Shown here: positions 1-8,332 of the stretch, piece by piece
How positions within the stretch are numbered: the stretch's first letter is position 1
How the letters are laid out: each line of letters opens with the position of its first letter
Source: Bacillus sp. ISL-34
Lineage (GTDB): Bacteria; Bacillota; Bacilli; Bacillales; DSM-1321
Direction: 5' to 3'
NCBI RefSeq assembly: GCF_018613325.1
Contig: NZ_JAGGQJ010000009.1
Span: 1 to 64,000 of the forward strand
Length of the DNA stretch: 64,000 nucleotides
Translations under genes and position numbers: made by a program
Notes under the pieces: model-generated
Database searches by the model: none
Seen by the model: only the letters and a program-made list of their open reading frames with translations
Told to the model about the DNA's origin: nothing

Positions 1-140
1 ACGTTGATTTCCACTCCAGGCACTCGCTTTCCGCGGGCGGTCCGGGAGCCTCCTCGGCGCCTTTGCGCCTGCGGGGTCTCCCTTGGACGCGTATTCCCGC
101 AGGAGTCTCGTACCTTCCGTTCCAGTCAGCTTTGTTTTAT
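1..140. repeat. GC-rich dispersed repeat, core only, cut by the window edge
   Basis: This is a copy of the ~120-bp GC-rich core that occurs three times in tandem at 55760-56260 and in shortened form at 530-570 and 61600-61670. Shared words are CCGCGGGCGGTCCGGGAGCC, CCCGCAGGAGTCTCG and ACGTTGATTTCC. The core is self-complementary in parts. Short ORFs called across such copies are artefacts. The left end lies outside the window, and no terminator-type flank is visible on the right. Confidence 0.85.
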
Positions 141-262
141 TTACTCAGCCTAAAAAATGCACTCAATTTGTTTCCTGTATGTATTAGGCATCTCATGCAA
201 TGACCAGGAATATTCATATACGTATGCTACTAGTGATTCAATGAGAGAAAGGTGTGAATGAG

Positions 263-418
263 ATGGAAAATTCTTTTTTTGTAGGTTGGGGAACGTTGGC
301 ACTCATAAACGCCGGACTTGCTCAAGGTAAAAATAGAACGGCCTTAAATTGGTTCATGCTTTCATTATTCTTAGGTCCGCTTGCAACTTTTATTCTTTTA
401 TTCGCAGAGAAAAGATAA
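263..418 (+). CDS. small hydrophobic membrane protein, 51 aa
   Basis: A short ORF starts at ATG 263 behind an AAAGGTG ribosome binding site about 8 bases upstream. The product begins MENSFFVGWGTLALINAG, then has a short polar stretch (AQGKNRTALN) and a second hydrophobic segment (WFMLSLFLGPLATFILLF) ending in AEKR. This is the layout of a two-segment hairpin membrane peptide. I do not recognise the family and assign no function. It stands alone between two repeat elements, and a degenerate hairpin at 440-467 follows its stop codon. The good ribosome site and sensible hydrophobic pattern support a real gene. Confidence 0.5.
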   Translation: MENSFFVGWGTLALINAGLAQGKNRTALNWFMLSLFLGPLATFILLFAEKR

Positions 419-439
419 GGGGTTACTGGTACATACATG

Positions 440-621
440 AAAAAACCGACCTTGATGGAGGTGGGTTACTGTAGACAAACTCGATAAATAATTGATTTTA
501 CTTAAAGGTTGAGGGGTTATCAATTTCGAACGTTGATTTCCCGCAGGAGTCTCGCACACCTGTTCCAAATAGAACCCCTTTTGTCTACAAACTAAAAAAC
601 TGACCTCGATGGAGGTCAGTT
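440..621. mobile_element. MITE-like repeat inside a duplicated terminator (locus A)
   Basis: A 126-bp element (468-593) starts ACTGTAGACAAACTCG and ends TTTTGTCTACAAACT. TGTAGACAAA at 470-479 and TTTGTCTACA at 580-589 are a perfect 10-bp terminal inverted repeat. It carries a shortened form of the GC-rich core. It is bracketed by two 28-bp direct repeats, 440-467 and 594-621, identical at 24 of 28 positions. Each copy is the yrzB terminator hairpin. No transposase is encoded. Confidence 0.75.
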
Positions 622-626
622 TTTTC
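594..626 (-). terminator. terminator of the yrzL-ruvX-yrzB operon
   Basis: AAAAAACTGACCTC GATG GAGGTCAGTTTTTT is an intrinsic terminator with A and T runs on both sides, 7 bases after the yrzB stop codon. It can act in both directions. It is the gene-proximal of two copies of this hairpin. Confidence 0.85.
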
Positions 627-632
627 TGGTGA

Positions 633-923
633 TTATTCTTCTTCAGCTTCTTCTTGGTCAAGGAATGTATTTAACATTTCTTCGACAAGATCCCATTCTT
701 CTTCTGTTTCGATCGGTGTAAGTTCACCATCTTTATTATCTTCGCTTGGTACGAATGATGAAGCGTGGATTTCAATTTCTTCCTCATCATCTTCTGCAGA
801 CATCGGATAGTAAAGTACATAAGATTTGTTGAATTTATCTGAGTCGAATGTGAAAAGGATTTCGCAAAGCTGCTCGTTTCCGTTTTCATCTACTACTGTA
901 ATGTTGTTTTCGCCGTGTTCCAT
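633..923 (-). CDS. yrzB: DUF1292 family protein YrzB
   Basis: This 96-aa, strongly acidic protein ([14 protein letters not shown], then a C-terminus ending DQEEAEEE) matches the DUF1292 family that follows ruvX in Bacillus. It begins [18 protein letters not shown] and contains the family-typical [17 protein letters not shown] stretch. The ATG at 923 is preceded by GAGGTG. It is the last gene of the yrzL-ruvX-yrzB operon and is followed by a strong terminator. The molecular role of the family is not established. The call rests on sequence resemblance and gene order. Confidence 0.9.
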   Translation of the reverse strand: MEHGENNITVVDENGNEQLCEILFTFDSDKFNKSYVLYYPMSAEDDEEEIEIHASSFVPSEDNKDGELTPIETEEEWDLVEEMLNTFLDQEEAEEE

Positions 924-934
924 TTGTATTCACC

Positions 935-1360
935 TCATATTGAATTTGTTTGTCTGTCCAAGAATCCTTGCAGAATCATGACAGCTGCCATTTTATCAAT
1001 GACTTTCTTGCGTTTGCTTCGGCTCACGTCCGCCTCAAGAAGGACACGTTCAGCCGCCATAGTTGTCAACCGTTCATCCCAGAGAAACACCGGCAGCTTG
1101 AATTTGTTTTCTAATCGTTTAGCGAAATCTTGGCTGATCTCGCCTCGCGGTCCAACTGTCCCATTCATGTTTTTAGGTAAACCGAGGACAATTTTAGAAA
1201 CATCATGCTCTTTTATAATTTCATTGAGGCGTTTAAAGCCGAAGTCATTTCCAGCTTCGTTAATTTTGATCGTTTCCAATCCTTGTGCAGTCCAACCCAT
1301 CGCGTCACTCAAGGCAACGCCGATGGTTTTTGAACCTAAATCAAGTCCCATTGTGCGCAT
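935..1360 (-). CDS. ruvX: Holliday junction resolvase-like RuvX (YqgF/YrrK)
   Basis: This 141-aa RNase H-fold protein opens with [19 protein letters not shown], where the first acidic residue of the YqgF active site (D7) lies. A second motif, [10 protein letters not shown], is at about residues 58-67 and FLWDERLTT at about 92-100 carries further catalytic acids. Members resolve Holliday junctions in vitro and act in 16S rRNA 5' processing. The ATG overlaps the yrzL stop codon by one base (TAATG), so the two genes are translationally coupled. Length is normal for the family. Confidence 0.93.
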   Translation of the reverse strand: MRTMGLDLGSKTIGVALSDAMGWTAQGLETIKINEAGNDFGFKRLNEIIKEHDVSKIVLGLPKNMNGTVGPRGEISQDFAKRLENKFKLPVFLWDERLTTMAAERVLLEADVSRSKRKKVIDKMAAVMILQGFLDRQTNSI

Positions 1361-1629
1361 TAGTATTCCTCTCGATGGTTCTTAAGATACGACTTAACCA
1401 ATTCTTCGATGATTTCATCGCGTTCAAGCTTACGAATAATGTTTCGAGCATCCATATGGCGCGGGATGTAGGCCGGGTCACCAGATAATAGATAACCGAC
1501 AATCTGGTTTATCGGGTTATAACCTTTTTCCTGAAGTGCAACATAAACTTGAGACAATACTTCTTGTACATCTCTTTCGAATGGTTCTTCGGGAAAATTA
1601 AATTTCATCGTTTTATCAAAGGAACTCAT
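1360..1629 (-). CDS. yrzL: IreB family regulatory phosphoprotein (UPF0297, YrzL)
   Basis: This 89-aa protein begins [20 protein letters not shown] and contains [20 protein letters not shown], the signature of the UPF0297/IreB family. IreB is a substrate of a PASTA kinase in Enterococcus, and its role in Bacillus is unclear. An upstream in-frame ATG (MLMSSF) exists. I place the start at 1629 because GGAGAGG sits about 9 bases before it and only 3 bases before the other ATG. It is the first gene of the yrzL-ruvX-yrzB operon, directly downstream of alaS. Confidence 0.92.
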   Translation of the reverse strand: MSSFDKTMKFNFPEEPFERDVQEVLSQVYVALQEKGYNPINQIVGYLLSGDPAYIPRHMDARNIIRKLERDEIIEELVKSYLKNHREEY

Positions 1630-1695
1630 TAACATGCACCTCTCCTCAGCGTCCAAAATCCACTATTACCTACATTGTACAACACTTTCCATTGA

Positions 1696-4332
1696 TTATG
1701 AAATCGATAAGACCCATTCTTCAACAAAATTAAGTGCTGCATCCAATTTTTCAGGGTCTTTTCCGCCGGCTTGGGCCATATCAGGACGTCCGCCACCGCC
1801 ACCGCCGCAGCGGGAAGCAACTTCTTTGACCAATTTACCAGCATGGAAGCCGCGGTCGATGTAATCCTTAGTCACCCCGGCAATCAAATTGACTTTATCA
1901 CCTTGGGCCGAACCTAATACGATAATGACAGAATCGAGCTTTTGTTTCAAATCATCCGCCATGGCACGCAGATTATTCATGTCGGTAGCTTGAACCTTTG
2001 CCACCAATACTTGAACGCCATTCACGTCTTTTACGTTAGAAACAAGGCTGCTTGCTTCAATATTGCTTAATTTTGCAGTAAGGCTTTCATTCTCACGATG
2101 AAGATCCTTCACTTCAGCTAGTACCGTTTCAATTCTTGAAGGTACATCTTTCAAGTTCGTTTTCAATTTAGCAGCCGCGTCTTTCAAGACACCGATTTGA
2201 TCAGTCATCAATTTGTATGCCCCTGCACCCGTTACCGCTTCTATACGGCGAGTCCCTGCACCGATGCCGCTTTCCGAAACGATTTTGAACAAGCCGATTA
2301 CCGCTGTATTCGGAACGTGGACACCCCCGCAAAGCTCAAGGCTGTAATCTCCTATTTGAACGACACGGACAATCTTGCCGTATTTTTCGCCGAACAACGC
2401 CATTGCGCCCATAGCCTTGGCTTCTTCGATGTTTTTATAGTCCGTATTCACTTGTAAGCTTTGCCAAATCTTTTCATTTACAATCGTTTCGATTTCTTCA
2501 ATCTCTTCCGCCGTTATCTGGCCAAAATGAGAGAAATCGAAGCGAAGGCGCTCAGCCTGTACGAGTGAACCAGCTTGATTGACATGTGTACCAAGCACAT
2601 CTTTCAACGCCTGATGCAGAAGATGTGTCGCTGTATGGTTTTTCGTGATATGAATCCGATTTTCTTGATTTACCGCAGCAACGATATTGGAATCTGCTGT
2701 TAAGGTGCCGGCAGCAACAGTTACACGGTGCAGATTTTGGCCATTAGGAGCTTTTTGGACATCAAGGACATCAACCTTCACTGATTCACTGGCCATCGTT
2801 CCTATATCGGCTATTTGCCCGCCGCTTTCCGCGTAGAAAGGAGTCTTGTTCAGTATCACTTGAACTTCTTCACCTTCTTGTGCCTCCGTTACAAGCTCAC
2901 CATTTTTTACTATGGCAGCAACCTTGGCTTCGACAGCAACTTGATCATAGCCGACAAATTCACTTTCAACTTTAATATCGCCCAATACCCCGCCTTGGAT
3001 TTGCATGGAATCAACATCTTGACGGGCTGAACGGGCACGTTCACGCTGTGCATCCATTTCTTTTTCAAATCCAGCCTGATCGACCGTCATGCCTTCTTCT
3101 TCTGCATATTCTTCCGTTAACTCAATCGGGAAGCCATATGTGTCATATAAACGGAATGCATCACTGCCCGGAATGGTTGTACCGCCTTTTTCCTTTTCCT
3201 TTTTAATGACTTCAGAAAGGATGGCCAGTCCATCATTTAGAGTTTCATGGAAGCGTTCCTCTTCATTCTTGATCACATTTGCAATGAAGTCTTTATTTTT
3301 GAGGACTTCAGGGTAGAAGTCTTTCATGATTTCGCCGACGACCGTCACAAGCTCGAACATGAATGGTCGGTTGATGTTGATTTGCTTAGCATATCGAACC
3401 GCTCTGCGGAGTAAACGGCGCAATACATAACCGCGGCCTTCGTTGGATGGAAGAGCCCCGTCACCTACTGCAAAGGCTACCGTACGAATATGGTCGGCAA
3501 TGACCTTGAAAGCTACATCTTTTTCTGAATCAACACCGTATTTCACATCGGAAATCTCTTCGACTGCCCGGATGATTGGCATGAATAAATCTGTATCATA
3601 GTTCGTCGCCACATCTTGAACGACGGAAGCCATACGTTCTAGGCCCATGCCTGTATCGATATTTTTCTTTGGAAGCGGTGTGTAAGAACCGTCCGGATTA
3701 TGGTTGAATTGAGAAAACACAAGATTCCAGACTTCCAGATGCCGTTCATTTTCACCGCCTGGATATAGTTCCGGATCATTCGGATCATCGCCATATGCCG
3801 GTCCGCGGTCATAGAAAATCTCTGTATTCGGGCCGCTTGGACCTTCACCGATATCCCAGAAGTTTTCTTCCAGGCGAATGATCCTTTCAGCAGGAACACC
3901 GATTTTCTTATTCCAGAGTTCGAATGCTTCATCATCTTCAGGATGGATCGTCACAGCCAATTTCTCTTTGTCGAACCCAATCCATTTTTCATCCGTCAAA
4001 AACTCCCATGCCCATGTGATCGCTTCTTCTTTGAAATATTCACCAATGGAGAAGTTTCCGAGCATTTCGAAAAACGTATGATGACGTGCCGTTTTCCCCA
4101 CGTTTTCAATATCGTTTGTACGGATGGCTTTTTGAGCATTTGTAATCCTTGGATTTTCAGGAATCACCCGTCCATCAAAATATTTCTTTAACGTCGCCAC
4201 CCCGGAATTGATCCAAAGCAATGATGGATCTTCATGTGGAACCAATGACGCACTTGGTTCGATGTTATGGCCTTTTTCACTAAAAAAATCTAAATACATT
4301 TGGCGGATTTGAGCACCAGTTAAATACTTCAT
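1696..4332 (-). CDS. alaS: alanine--tRNA ligase
   Basis: This 878-aa cytosolic enzyme charges tRNA-Ala. The N-terminal class II catalytic domain has the RTNDIENVG (about 71-79) and [12 protein letters not shown] (about 84-95) motifs. The editing domain carries zinc-binding HTATH (566-570) and CGGVH (668-672). The C-terminal DHHA1 domain ends with a glycine-rich [16 protein letters not shown] segment near 843. Full length, with no visible defect. Translation starts at ATG 4332 behind AAAGGAGG. A T-box leader precedes it, so expression should rise when uncharged tRNA-Ala accumulates. Confidence 0.98.
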   Translation of the reverse strand: MKYLTGAQIRQMYLDFFSEKGHNIEPSASLVPHEDPSLLWINSGVATLKKYFDGRVIPENPRITNAQKAIRTNDIENVGKTARHHTFFEMLGNFSIGEYFKEEAITWAWEFLTDEKWIGFDKEKLAVTIHPEDDEAFELWNKKIGVPAERIIRLEENFWDIGEGPSGPNTEIFYDRGPAYGDDPNDPELYPGGENERHLEVWNLVFSQFNHNPDGSYTPLPKKNIDTGMGLERMASVVQDVATNYDTDLFMPIIRAVEEISDVKYGVDSEKDVAFKVIADHIRTVAFAVGDGALPSNEGRGYVLRRLLRRAVRYAKQININRPFMFELVTVVGEIMKDFYPEVLKNKDFIANVIKNEEERFHETLNDGLAILSEVIKKEKEKGGTTIPGSDAFRLYDTYGFPIELTEEYAEEEGMTVDQAGFEKEMDAQRERARSARQDVDSMQIQGGVLGDIKVESEFVGYDQVAVEAKVAAIVKNGELVTEAQEGEEVQVILNKTPFYAESGGQIADIGTMASESVKVDVLDVQKAPNGQNLHRVTVAAGTLTADSNIVAAVNQENRIHITKNHTATHLLHQALKDVLGTHVNQAGSLVQAERLRFDFSHFGQITAEEIEEIETIVNEKIWQSLQVNTDYKNIEEAKAMGAMALFGEKYGKIVRVVQIGDYSLELCGGVHVPNTAVIGLFKIVSESGIGAGTRRIEAVTGAGAYKLMTDQIGVLKDAAAKLKTNLKDVPSRIETVLAEVKDLHRENESLTAKLSNIEASSLVSNVKDVNGVQVLVAKVQATDMNNLRAMADDLKQKLDSVIIVLGSAQGDKVNLIAGVTKDYIDRGFHAGKLVKEVASRCGGGGGGRPDMAQAGGKDPEKLDAALNFVEEWVLSIS

Positions 4333-4368
4333 ATATATATCCTCCTTTTAAATTATGTAATTTTGAGC

Positions 4369-4605
4369 ACACAAAAAACCCCCATCCCAAAAACAGGGAC
4401 GAGAGTTGACTCGCGGTACCACCCTGATTATGGACGCAGGAACTTATCCCAGGCCCATCACCTTCATAAAAGCCTTAACGCGGCATGACGGCAGGTATTA
4501 GCTGCTCTCAGGACTAGCTTTCTGCTGCTCTTCACCTGGCAGTCCCTTTCAGCCTAGGGGACCCCTCTCTTTTAGGTGGACTTCAGCATACTTCATCCTT
4601 CAACG
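4369..4605 (-). promoter_or_regulatory. T-box riboswitch leader of alaS
   Basis: On the minus strand the conserved T-box AGGGTGGTACCGCG lies at 4425-4412. It is followed by a CGTCCC...GGGATG terminator stem and a T run (4402-4373), the standard antiterminator/terminator pair. The ~180 bases upstream are rich in local stems and begin with a GATGAAGTA motif like the base of Stem I. The specifier codon cannot be fixed by eye; a GCT within CAGCTAATA near 4500 is a candidate. The leader should read tRNA-Ala charging. Confidence 0.9.
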
Positions 4606-4641
4606 AATTATCTTATGTAATGGATTATATTCACAAGACTT
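4605..4641 (-). promoter_or_regulatory. candidate sigma-A promoter of alaS
   Basis: Minus-strand TTGTGA followed after about 17 bases by AGATAAT lies between the yrrI stop codon and the T-box start. It fits a vegetative promoter for the leader transcript. Found by eye only. Confidence 0.45.
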
Positions 4642-5718
4642 TTATTTGTCAATAAGGGGCGGCTTCTTTCTAAAATGAACGCGGGCATGAAGTACAAAAA
4701 CTTTCAACACAGCCAAGATCGGAATCGAAAGGACCATGCCCATGATACCTCCTATTTCACCCCCGGCCAATAATGCGAGCATGATGAACAGCGGATGCAT
4801 ATGGAGGCTTTTACCGACTATAAGCGGCGACAGGATATTTCCCTCAAGAAATTGAAGTACAAGCACGATGGCCGCGATGATCAACACCATTTTAACTGAC
4901 ATTGTCGCGGCGATGACCAGTGCAGGAATGGCCCCAATAATCGGTCCGAAATACGGTATGACATTCGTTATCCCGATTATCGCCCCCAAAAGTAGCGGAT
5001 ATTGCATTCCGACTATCCAGAAGAGCAGCGAGGAAATCAAACCGATCACGACACAGACGATGATTTGTCCGCGGATATAGCCGCCAAGCGACGCATCCAC
5101 ATCACGAACGAATGCCCGTCCCTGCTTTCGCCATTTTTTCGGCGTCATATACCATGCCATTTTTTTTAAAACAGTAAAATCTTTCAGGATATAAAATGCA
5201 ATGAATGGAATCAACGCAATAAGGACGATGAAATCAATCATCTTCATGGCATACTCCATCGCCTTTTCAGGTATACGCTTCAGCCAATCTTCGAAAAGGG
5301 TGACACCTTCTTCGAATCTTTCATGAATCCCGAACGGCCAGGCGGCCGTTTGATGATTGAGTTTATCAATGCTGCCCCGATACTGTTCAACCAGCTCCGG
5401 CACGCTTTCCGACAGCTCCCTAACCTGGCTGACGATCACTGGAATGCCTTTATAAACAGCAAAGCCGATCCCTCCGAAAAACAATAAATAGATGATCGTA
5501 ATCGAAAGCCAGCGTCGCATCCCTTTCTCATTTAAATATTCCACTACAGGGTGCAGCAAGTAACTGATGAACGCACCAATCAAAAAAGGCAGCAGTACCG
5601 TCACGCATACTGTTACGACAGGTCCCCACATGGGCTTAAGTTTCATAAAGATATAGATAACGAAAAATAAGAGCAATAAAAAACCCAGGCGATAAAACCA
5701 CTTTAGACGAATACTCAA
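4642..5718 (-). CDS. yrrI: AI-2E family transporter (YrrI)
   Basis: This 358-aa polytopic membrane protein has the AI-2E/TqsA-PerM family layout: an N-terminal pair of helices (FYRLGFLLLLFFVIYIF, LLPFLIGAFISYLLHP), a soluble middle part, then GGYIRGQIIVCVVIGLISS and IIGITNVIPYFGPIIGAIPA in the conserved C-terminal helices. Family members are putative exporters; the substrate is unknown here. The start is taken as TTG 5718 because GGGAGG sits 8 bases upstream. A GTG at 5727 would overlap that site. That ribosome site lies in a 9-bp hairpin. Confidence 0.9.
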   Translation of the reverse strand: MSIRLKWFYRLGFLLLLFFVIYIFMKLKPMWGPVVTVCVTVLLPFLIGAFISYLLHPVVEYLNEKGMRRWLSITIIYLLFFGGIGFAVYKGIPVIVSQVRELSESVPELVEQYRGSIDKLNHQTAAWPFGIHERFEEGVTLFEDWLKRIPEKAMEYAMKMIDFIVLIALIPFIAFYILKDFTVLKKMAWYMTPKKWRKQGRAFVRDVDASLGGYIRGQIIVCVVIGLISSLLFWIVGMQYPLLLGAIIGITNVIPYFGPIIGAIPALVIAATMSVKMVLIIAAIVLVLQFLEGNILSPLIVGKSLHMHPLFIMLALLAGGEIGGIMGMVLSIPILAVLKVFVLHARVHFRKKPPLIDK

Positions 5719-5725
5719 AATAAAC

Positions 5726-5761
5726 ACCTCCCGCTCATTTATTCTTCGAAAGGCGGGAGGT
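5726..5761 (-). promoter_or_regulatory. hairpin enclosing the yrrI ribosome binding site
   Basis: ACCTCCCGC (5726-5734) and GCGGGAGGT (5753-5761) pair perfectly over 9 bp with an 18-base loop. In the minus-strand mRNA the 3' arm carries the yrrI Shine-Dalgarno sequence. A folded stem would hide it, 8 bases before the TTG start. There is no plus-strand gene for which this would be a terminator. Confidence 0.6.
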
Positions 5762-5773
5762 TTTCATACATAA

Positions 5774-5804
5774 AAAAGAGTGCCCTCATTATCAGGACAC
5801 CCAT
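5774..5804 (-). terminator. terminator of yrzQ
   Basis: Minus strand GTGTCCT...AGGGCAC followed by TCTTTTTT, just after the yrzQ stop codon. The stem has one mismatch. Confidence 0.6.
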
Positions 5805-5809
5805 TGCCG

Positions 5810-5923
5810 CTATAATAATGACTTTAATCTTTTGCGTATTTTCTTCATGTTCCGTTTAAACATCTTCGAGTTCATCAAGTCCGAACCCATATTCATTAGA
5901 GTATTGCGTGAACGTCTAGCCAT
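5810..5923 (-). CDS. yrzQ: small basic protein YrzQ-like, 37 aa
   Basis: A 37-codon ORF starts at ATG 5923 with GAAGAGGTG 6 bases upstream and ends TAG at 5812-5810. The product begins MARRSRNTLMNMGSDLMN and ends in a very basic MKKIRKRLKSLL tail. Position between yrrI and the zinc-ribbon gene matches B. subtilis yrzQ (DUF3918-like), and the basic tail resembles it. A terminator follows at once. The function of the family is unknown. The gene symbol depends mostly on gene order. Confidence 0.65.
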   Translation of the reverse strand: MARRSRNTLMNMGSDLMNSKMFKRNMKKIRKRLKSLL

Positions 5924-5944
5924 TGCAAACACCTCTTCCGTTAA

Positions 5945-6139
5945 TTACATACCGAAGCGGCGGTCATTTTCCTCAAACAAATCGTCCAATGAGCTTAAAC
6001 TTCCATCTTCCTCGACCTGGTGCGTATTTATGAGCCCTTCGGATAGAGTCATTTCAATAAAGCAATTCCAACAATAATATTGATTTACGCCAATCTTCCC
6101 AACATCTTTACTGCGGCAATTCGGACATTTAATTTCCAA
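5945..6139 (-). CDS. yrzR: small zinc-ribbon protein (YrzR-like)
   Basis: This 64-aa protein starts MEIKCPNCRSKDVGKIG and has two CxxC pairs, CPNC near residue 5 and CWNC near residue 24, spaced as in a zinc ribbon. An acidic C-terminal half follows (EEDGSLSSLDDLFEENDRRF). TTG 6139 is preferred as start because TGAGGTG lies 6 bases upstream. A longer ATG-initiated form (6172) would overlap yrrD. It sits between yrrD and yrzQ as in B. subtilis. No enzymatic motif is visible, and a nucleic-acid or protein-binding role is only a guess. Confidence 0.75.
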   Translation of the reverse strand: MEIKCPNCRSKDVGKIGVNQYYCWNCFIEMTLSEGLINTHQVEEDGSLSSLDDLFEENDRRFGM

Positions 6140-6149
6140 AATGGACACC

Positions 6150-6614
6150 TCACTGTTCATAAACTGAAACAATGATGGTATCCTTCCCTAATGCAGGCGG
6201 CTGTTTTGATTCTATCACTGTCGACTCCGAGAAAAACCCATCCGTTGTTTCATACGCTATAATCGTGCCCATTTTCTCCTTGAAATATACATCCTGCAGT
6301 AAACCAAGCTCTTCGCCCATTTCTGAAAAAAGCATGCGTCCCAATAATTCGTCCTTCGATAGGCAAATGGAATCCGCAGGCACTTTCCTTAAGGTTGAAT
6401 CCTGTTGCAAGATGACGATCCCATCTGGACCGAATGAAGAAATATCGTCGAGTTTCAAATGAAAAGCTCTTTTGAACAATGCTTGTTGGTGAACGACCAA
6501 GCCTGTTACCTGACCCATTTCAGAAATTGATAAATCGTGGACCGTGCCGATTCTTTCTCCTTTGATTGTAAAAACCGGCATTCCTTTCAATAAAGAAAAC
6601 GTCCGCAAGGTCAT
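6150..6614 (-). CDS. yrrD: PRC-barrel domain protein YrrD
   Basis: This 154-aa protein has two PRC-barrel-type halves. The first is MRTFSLLKGMPVF-like with GERIGTVHDLSISEMGQVTG at about 19-38, and the second is SKDELLGRMLFSEMGEELG at about 86-104. PRC barrels occur in RimM and photosystem H subunits and usually mediate RNA or protein contacts. The exact role of YrrD is not known. ATG 6614 follows a GGAAAGG sequence. It lies in the conserved recD2-yrrD-yrrI-alaS neighbourhood, here interrupted by the lemA/TPM pair. Confidence 0.85.
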   Translation of the reverse strand: MTLRTFSLLKGMPVFTIKGERIGTVHDLSISEMGQVTGLVVHQQALFKRAFHLKLDDISSFGPDGIVILQQDSTLRKVPADSICLSKDELLGRMLFSEMGEELGLLQDVYFKEKMGTIIAYETTDGFFSESTVIESKQPPALGKDTIIVSVYEQ

Positions 6615-6723
6615 CCCGCCTTTCCGAACATTTTTATTATCTCTTTACTAATGTAATTAGATGTGCTGAAAGGTTTTCCATTGTTGGTCCCTCTCTTCCG
6701 GCAATACAGAAACCAGGCCATAA

Positions 6724-6746
6724 AAAAAGACCGGTTTCCCGGTCTC
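6724..6746 (-). terminator. distal hairpin copy at locus B
   Basis: AAAGACCGG TTTC CCGGTCT is a perfect 7-bp stem with an A run that becomes a T run on the minus strand. It would end transcripts of the lemA-TPM pair that pass the first, mismatched copy at 6882-6899. Confidence 0.7.
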
Positions 6747-6897
6747 AGACTGTAGACAAATTCGAAAAAAGGCGAGTTTGCCTACAGCTTTTTATTAAAA
6801 AAACGTTTCAGTCGTTTTCAACTCTGTAAATAACCATAAAGTATAACCTAGCTTAATCATGGTTCGGGATGAGAGCTAACCGAGACCGGTTTCCCGG
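6728..6897. mobile_element. repeat element remnant between duplicated hairpins (locus B)
   Basis: The element end ACTGTAGACAAATTCG starts at 6749 and forms, with CGAGTTTGCCTACAG (6774-6787), a hairpin followed by CTTTTTATT. The GC-rich core is missing. Left and right are copies of one terminator hairpin, sharing the 15-bp word AGACCGGTTTCCCGG at 6728-6742 and 6883-6897. The 3'-flanking gene on the minus strand is the TPM-domain gene. The rest (6790-6880) has no recognisable gene. Confidence 0.6.
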
Positions 6898-6912
6898 ACT
6901 AAAACATTTACC

Positions 6913-7683
6913 TTACCATCCTCTGCTGGCACCTCCGCCACCGGAACTTCCTCCGCCGCCGCCCCGTGGACCGCCTCCGCCTCCACGGCCGCCGCCGCCT
7001 CCGCGACTGATGAATATCAAAAGGATATTAATTAGCGTTTGAAGGAAAAATCCTTTAAAGAACTTGGCATCGAGGATGAATACGATGATGACGACGATGA
7101 TAATGAGGAAAATCTGTAAACCTGATGGCTGAAAGGTTTCTGACTCGGGCTGGACGGAGAGATTTTGATGAAACTCGTCACCTAGGTCGTATTCTTTCGT
7201 GACATCGTTATATACGGCCTTATAGGTTTCCGTCAGGGCAACATCATATTTACCCTCTTTCAGCGCCGGGATAGCCACATCATCCAAAATCTGTCCAGAC
7301 CTTATATCGGTAATGGCCCCTTCCAAGCCGTACCCCACTTCAATGCGGATCTTCTGTTCTTCCATGGCCAGCACAATGAGGACTCCATTGTTCAGCTCGG
7401 CATCGCCAAGCTTGAATGATCTAAACGCCTCGACCGAATACCCCTCGATTTCGGATCCTTCCATCGAATCAACCGTCAAAACGGAAATTTGTGCTTTTGT
7501 GGCATCATCCAATCGTTTCCCAAGTTCGATGAGTTCGGATTTTTCCTGATCATCCAGGACTCCGGCGAAGTCCTGAACATATATATCCCCAACTGGTTCA
7601 GGAATGTTAGGTTGTGCTGCGACTACGTTTGCTAAACTGAACGTGAGAATGAAGAAAAGCGCAAACACAGCGAGTTTTTTCAT
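6913..7683 (-). CDS. TPM-domain membrane protein (YgcG family)
   Basis: This 256-aa protein has a signal peptide (MKKLAVFALFFILTFSLANV), then a TPM_phosphatase-type domain (about 35-170) with VQDFAGVLDDQEKSELIELG and VLIVLAMEEQKIRIEVGYGL. A membrane helix follows at about 192-208 (IFLIIIVVIIVFILDAK) and a glycine-rich tail (RGGGGGRGGGGG) ends the protein. It is likely anchored with its folded domain outside the cell. The ATG overlaps the lemA stop codon (TAATG). LemA/TPM pairs are a recurrent bacterial module of poorly known function, possibly envelope stress or photosystem-like repair. Confidence 0.88.
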   Translation of the reverse strand: MKKLAVFALFFILTFSLANVVAAQPNIPEPVGDIYVQDFAGVLDDQEKSELIELGKRLDDATKAQISVLTVDSMEGSEIEGYSVEAFRSFKLGDAELNNGVLIVLAMEEQKIRIEVGYGLEGAITDIRSGQILDDVAIPALKEGKYDVALTETYKAVYNDVTKEYDLGDEFHQNLSVQPESETFQPSGLQIFLIIIVVIIVFILDAKFFKGFFLQTLINILLIFISRGGGGGRGGGGGPRGGGGGSSGGGGASRGW

Positions 7684-8249
7684 TATTTATCGCTCCCGAA
7701 ATCAACCTTTGGCGTTTCTTTTTCTTGATCGGTCACTTCAAAATATGGTTTGGAATCGAACCCAAACGCTCCTGCCATCATATTCTTCGGAAAGCGTTTA
7801 ATCATTTTATTATAGTTGGTAACTTCATCATTATAGTCTTTTCGTGCTACCGTCAGCCGATTTTCCGTTCCTTCCAAACTATCCATGAGACCCTTGAAGT
7901 TCTCATTGGCCTTTAAATCCGGATAGTTTTCGACAACCACCAAAAGACGGCTCAAGGCCCCACTCAATTCTTGATCGGCATCAATCGCATCTTCAGTCGA
8001 ATTGGCACCAGCCAACTTCGAGCGTGCATCACTCACCGCTTTAATGGCTTCCGTTTCATGCGAAGCATATCCCTTCACCGTTTCAACAAGGTTTGGAATC
8101 AAATCCGCTCTTCGTTTTAATTGGTTATCCACCTGTGACCATTTATTGTCGACGTCTTCACTGGCACTTACAAGGCCGTTGTATGAAGATGCCCCATAAA
8201 TGACCAGTAAAACGACAACCACTATTCCTATTATCCACCCTTTTTTCAT
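7683..8249 (-). CDS. lemA: LemA family protein
   Basis: This 188-aa protein has one N-terminal membrane anchor (GWIIGIVVVVLLVIYGASSYN) followed by a long helical LemA domain. That domain carries the family words VDNKWSQVDNQLKRRADLIP and NLVETVKGYASHE at about 38-70, and MMAGAFGFDSKPYFEV near the end. ATG 8249 is chosen over the TTG one codon upstream for spacing from a GGGGGG ribosome site. It forms a two-gene operon with the TPM protein. LemA proteins are membrane-bound and of unclear function. Confidence 0.92.
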   Translation of the reverse strand: MKKGWIIGIVVVVLLVIYGASSYNGLVSASEDVDNKWSQVDNQLKRRADLIPNLVETVKGYASHETEAIKAVSDARSKLAGANSTEDAIDADQELSGALSRLLVVVENYPDLKANENFKGLMDSLEGTENRLTVARKDYNDEVTNYNKMIKRFPKNMMAGAFGFDSKPYFEVTDQEKETPKVDFGSDK

Positions 8250-8332
8250 CAAATCCCCCCTACTCTTTCACATATAAGTTATAGTTCCACCAAAACTATG
8301 GATTTTAAACAAAATTCAACAAAAAGAACCAG

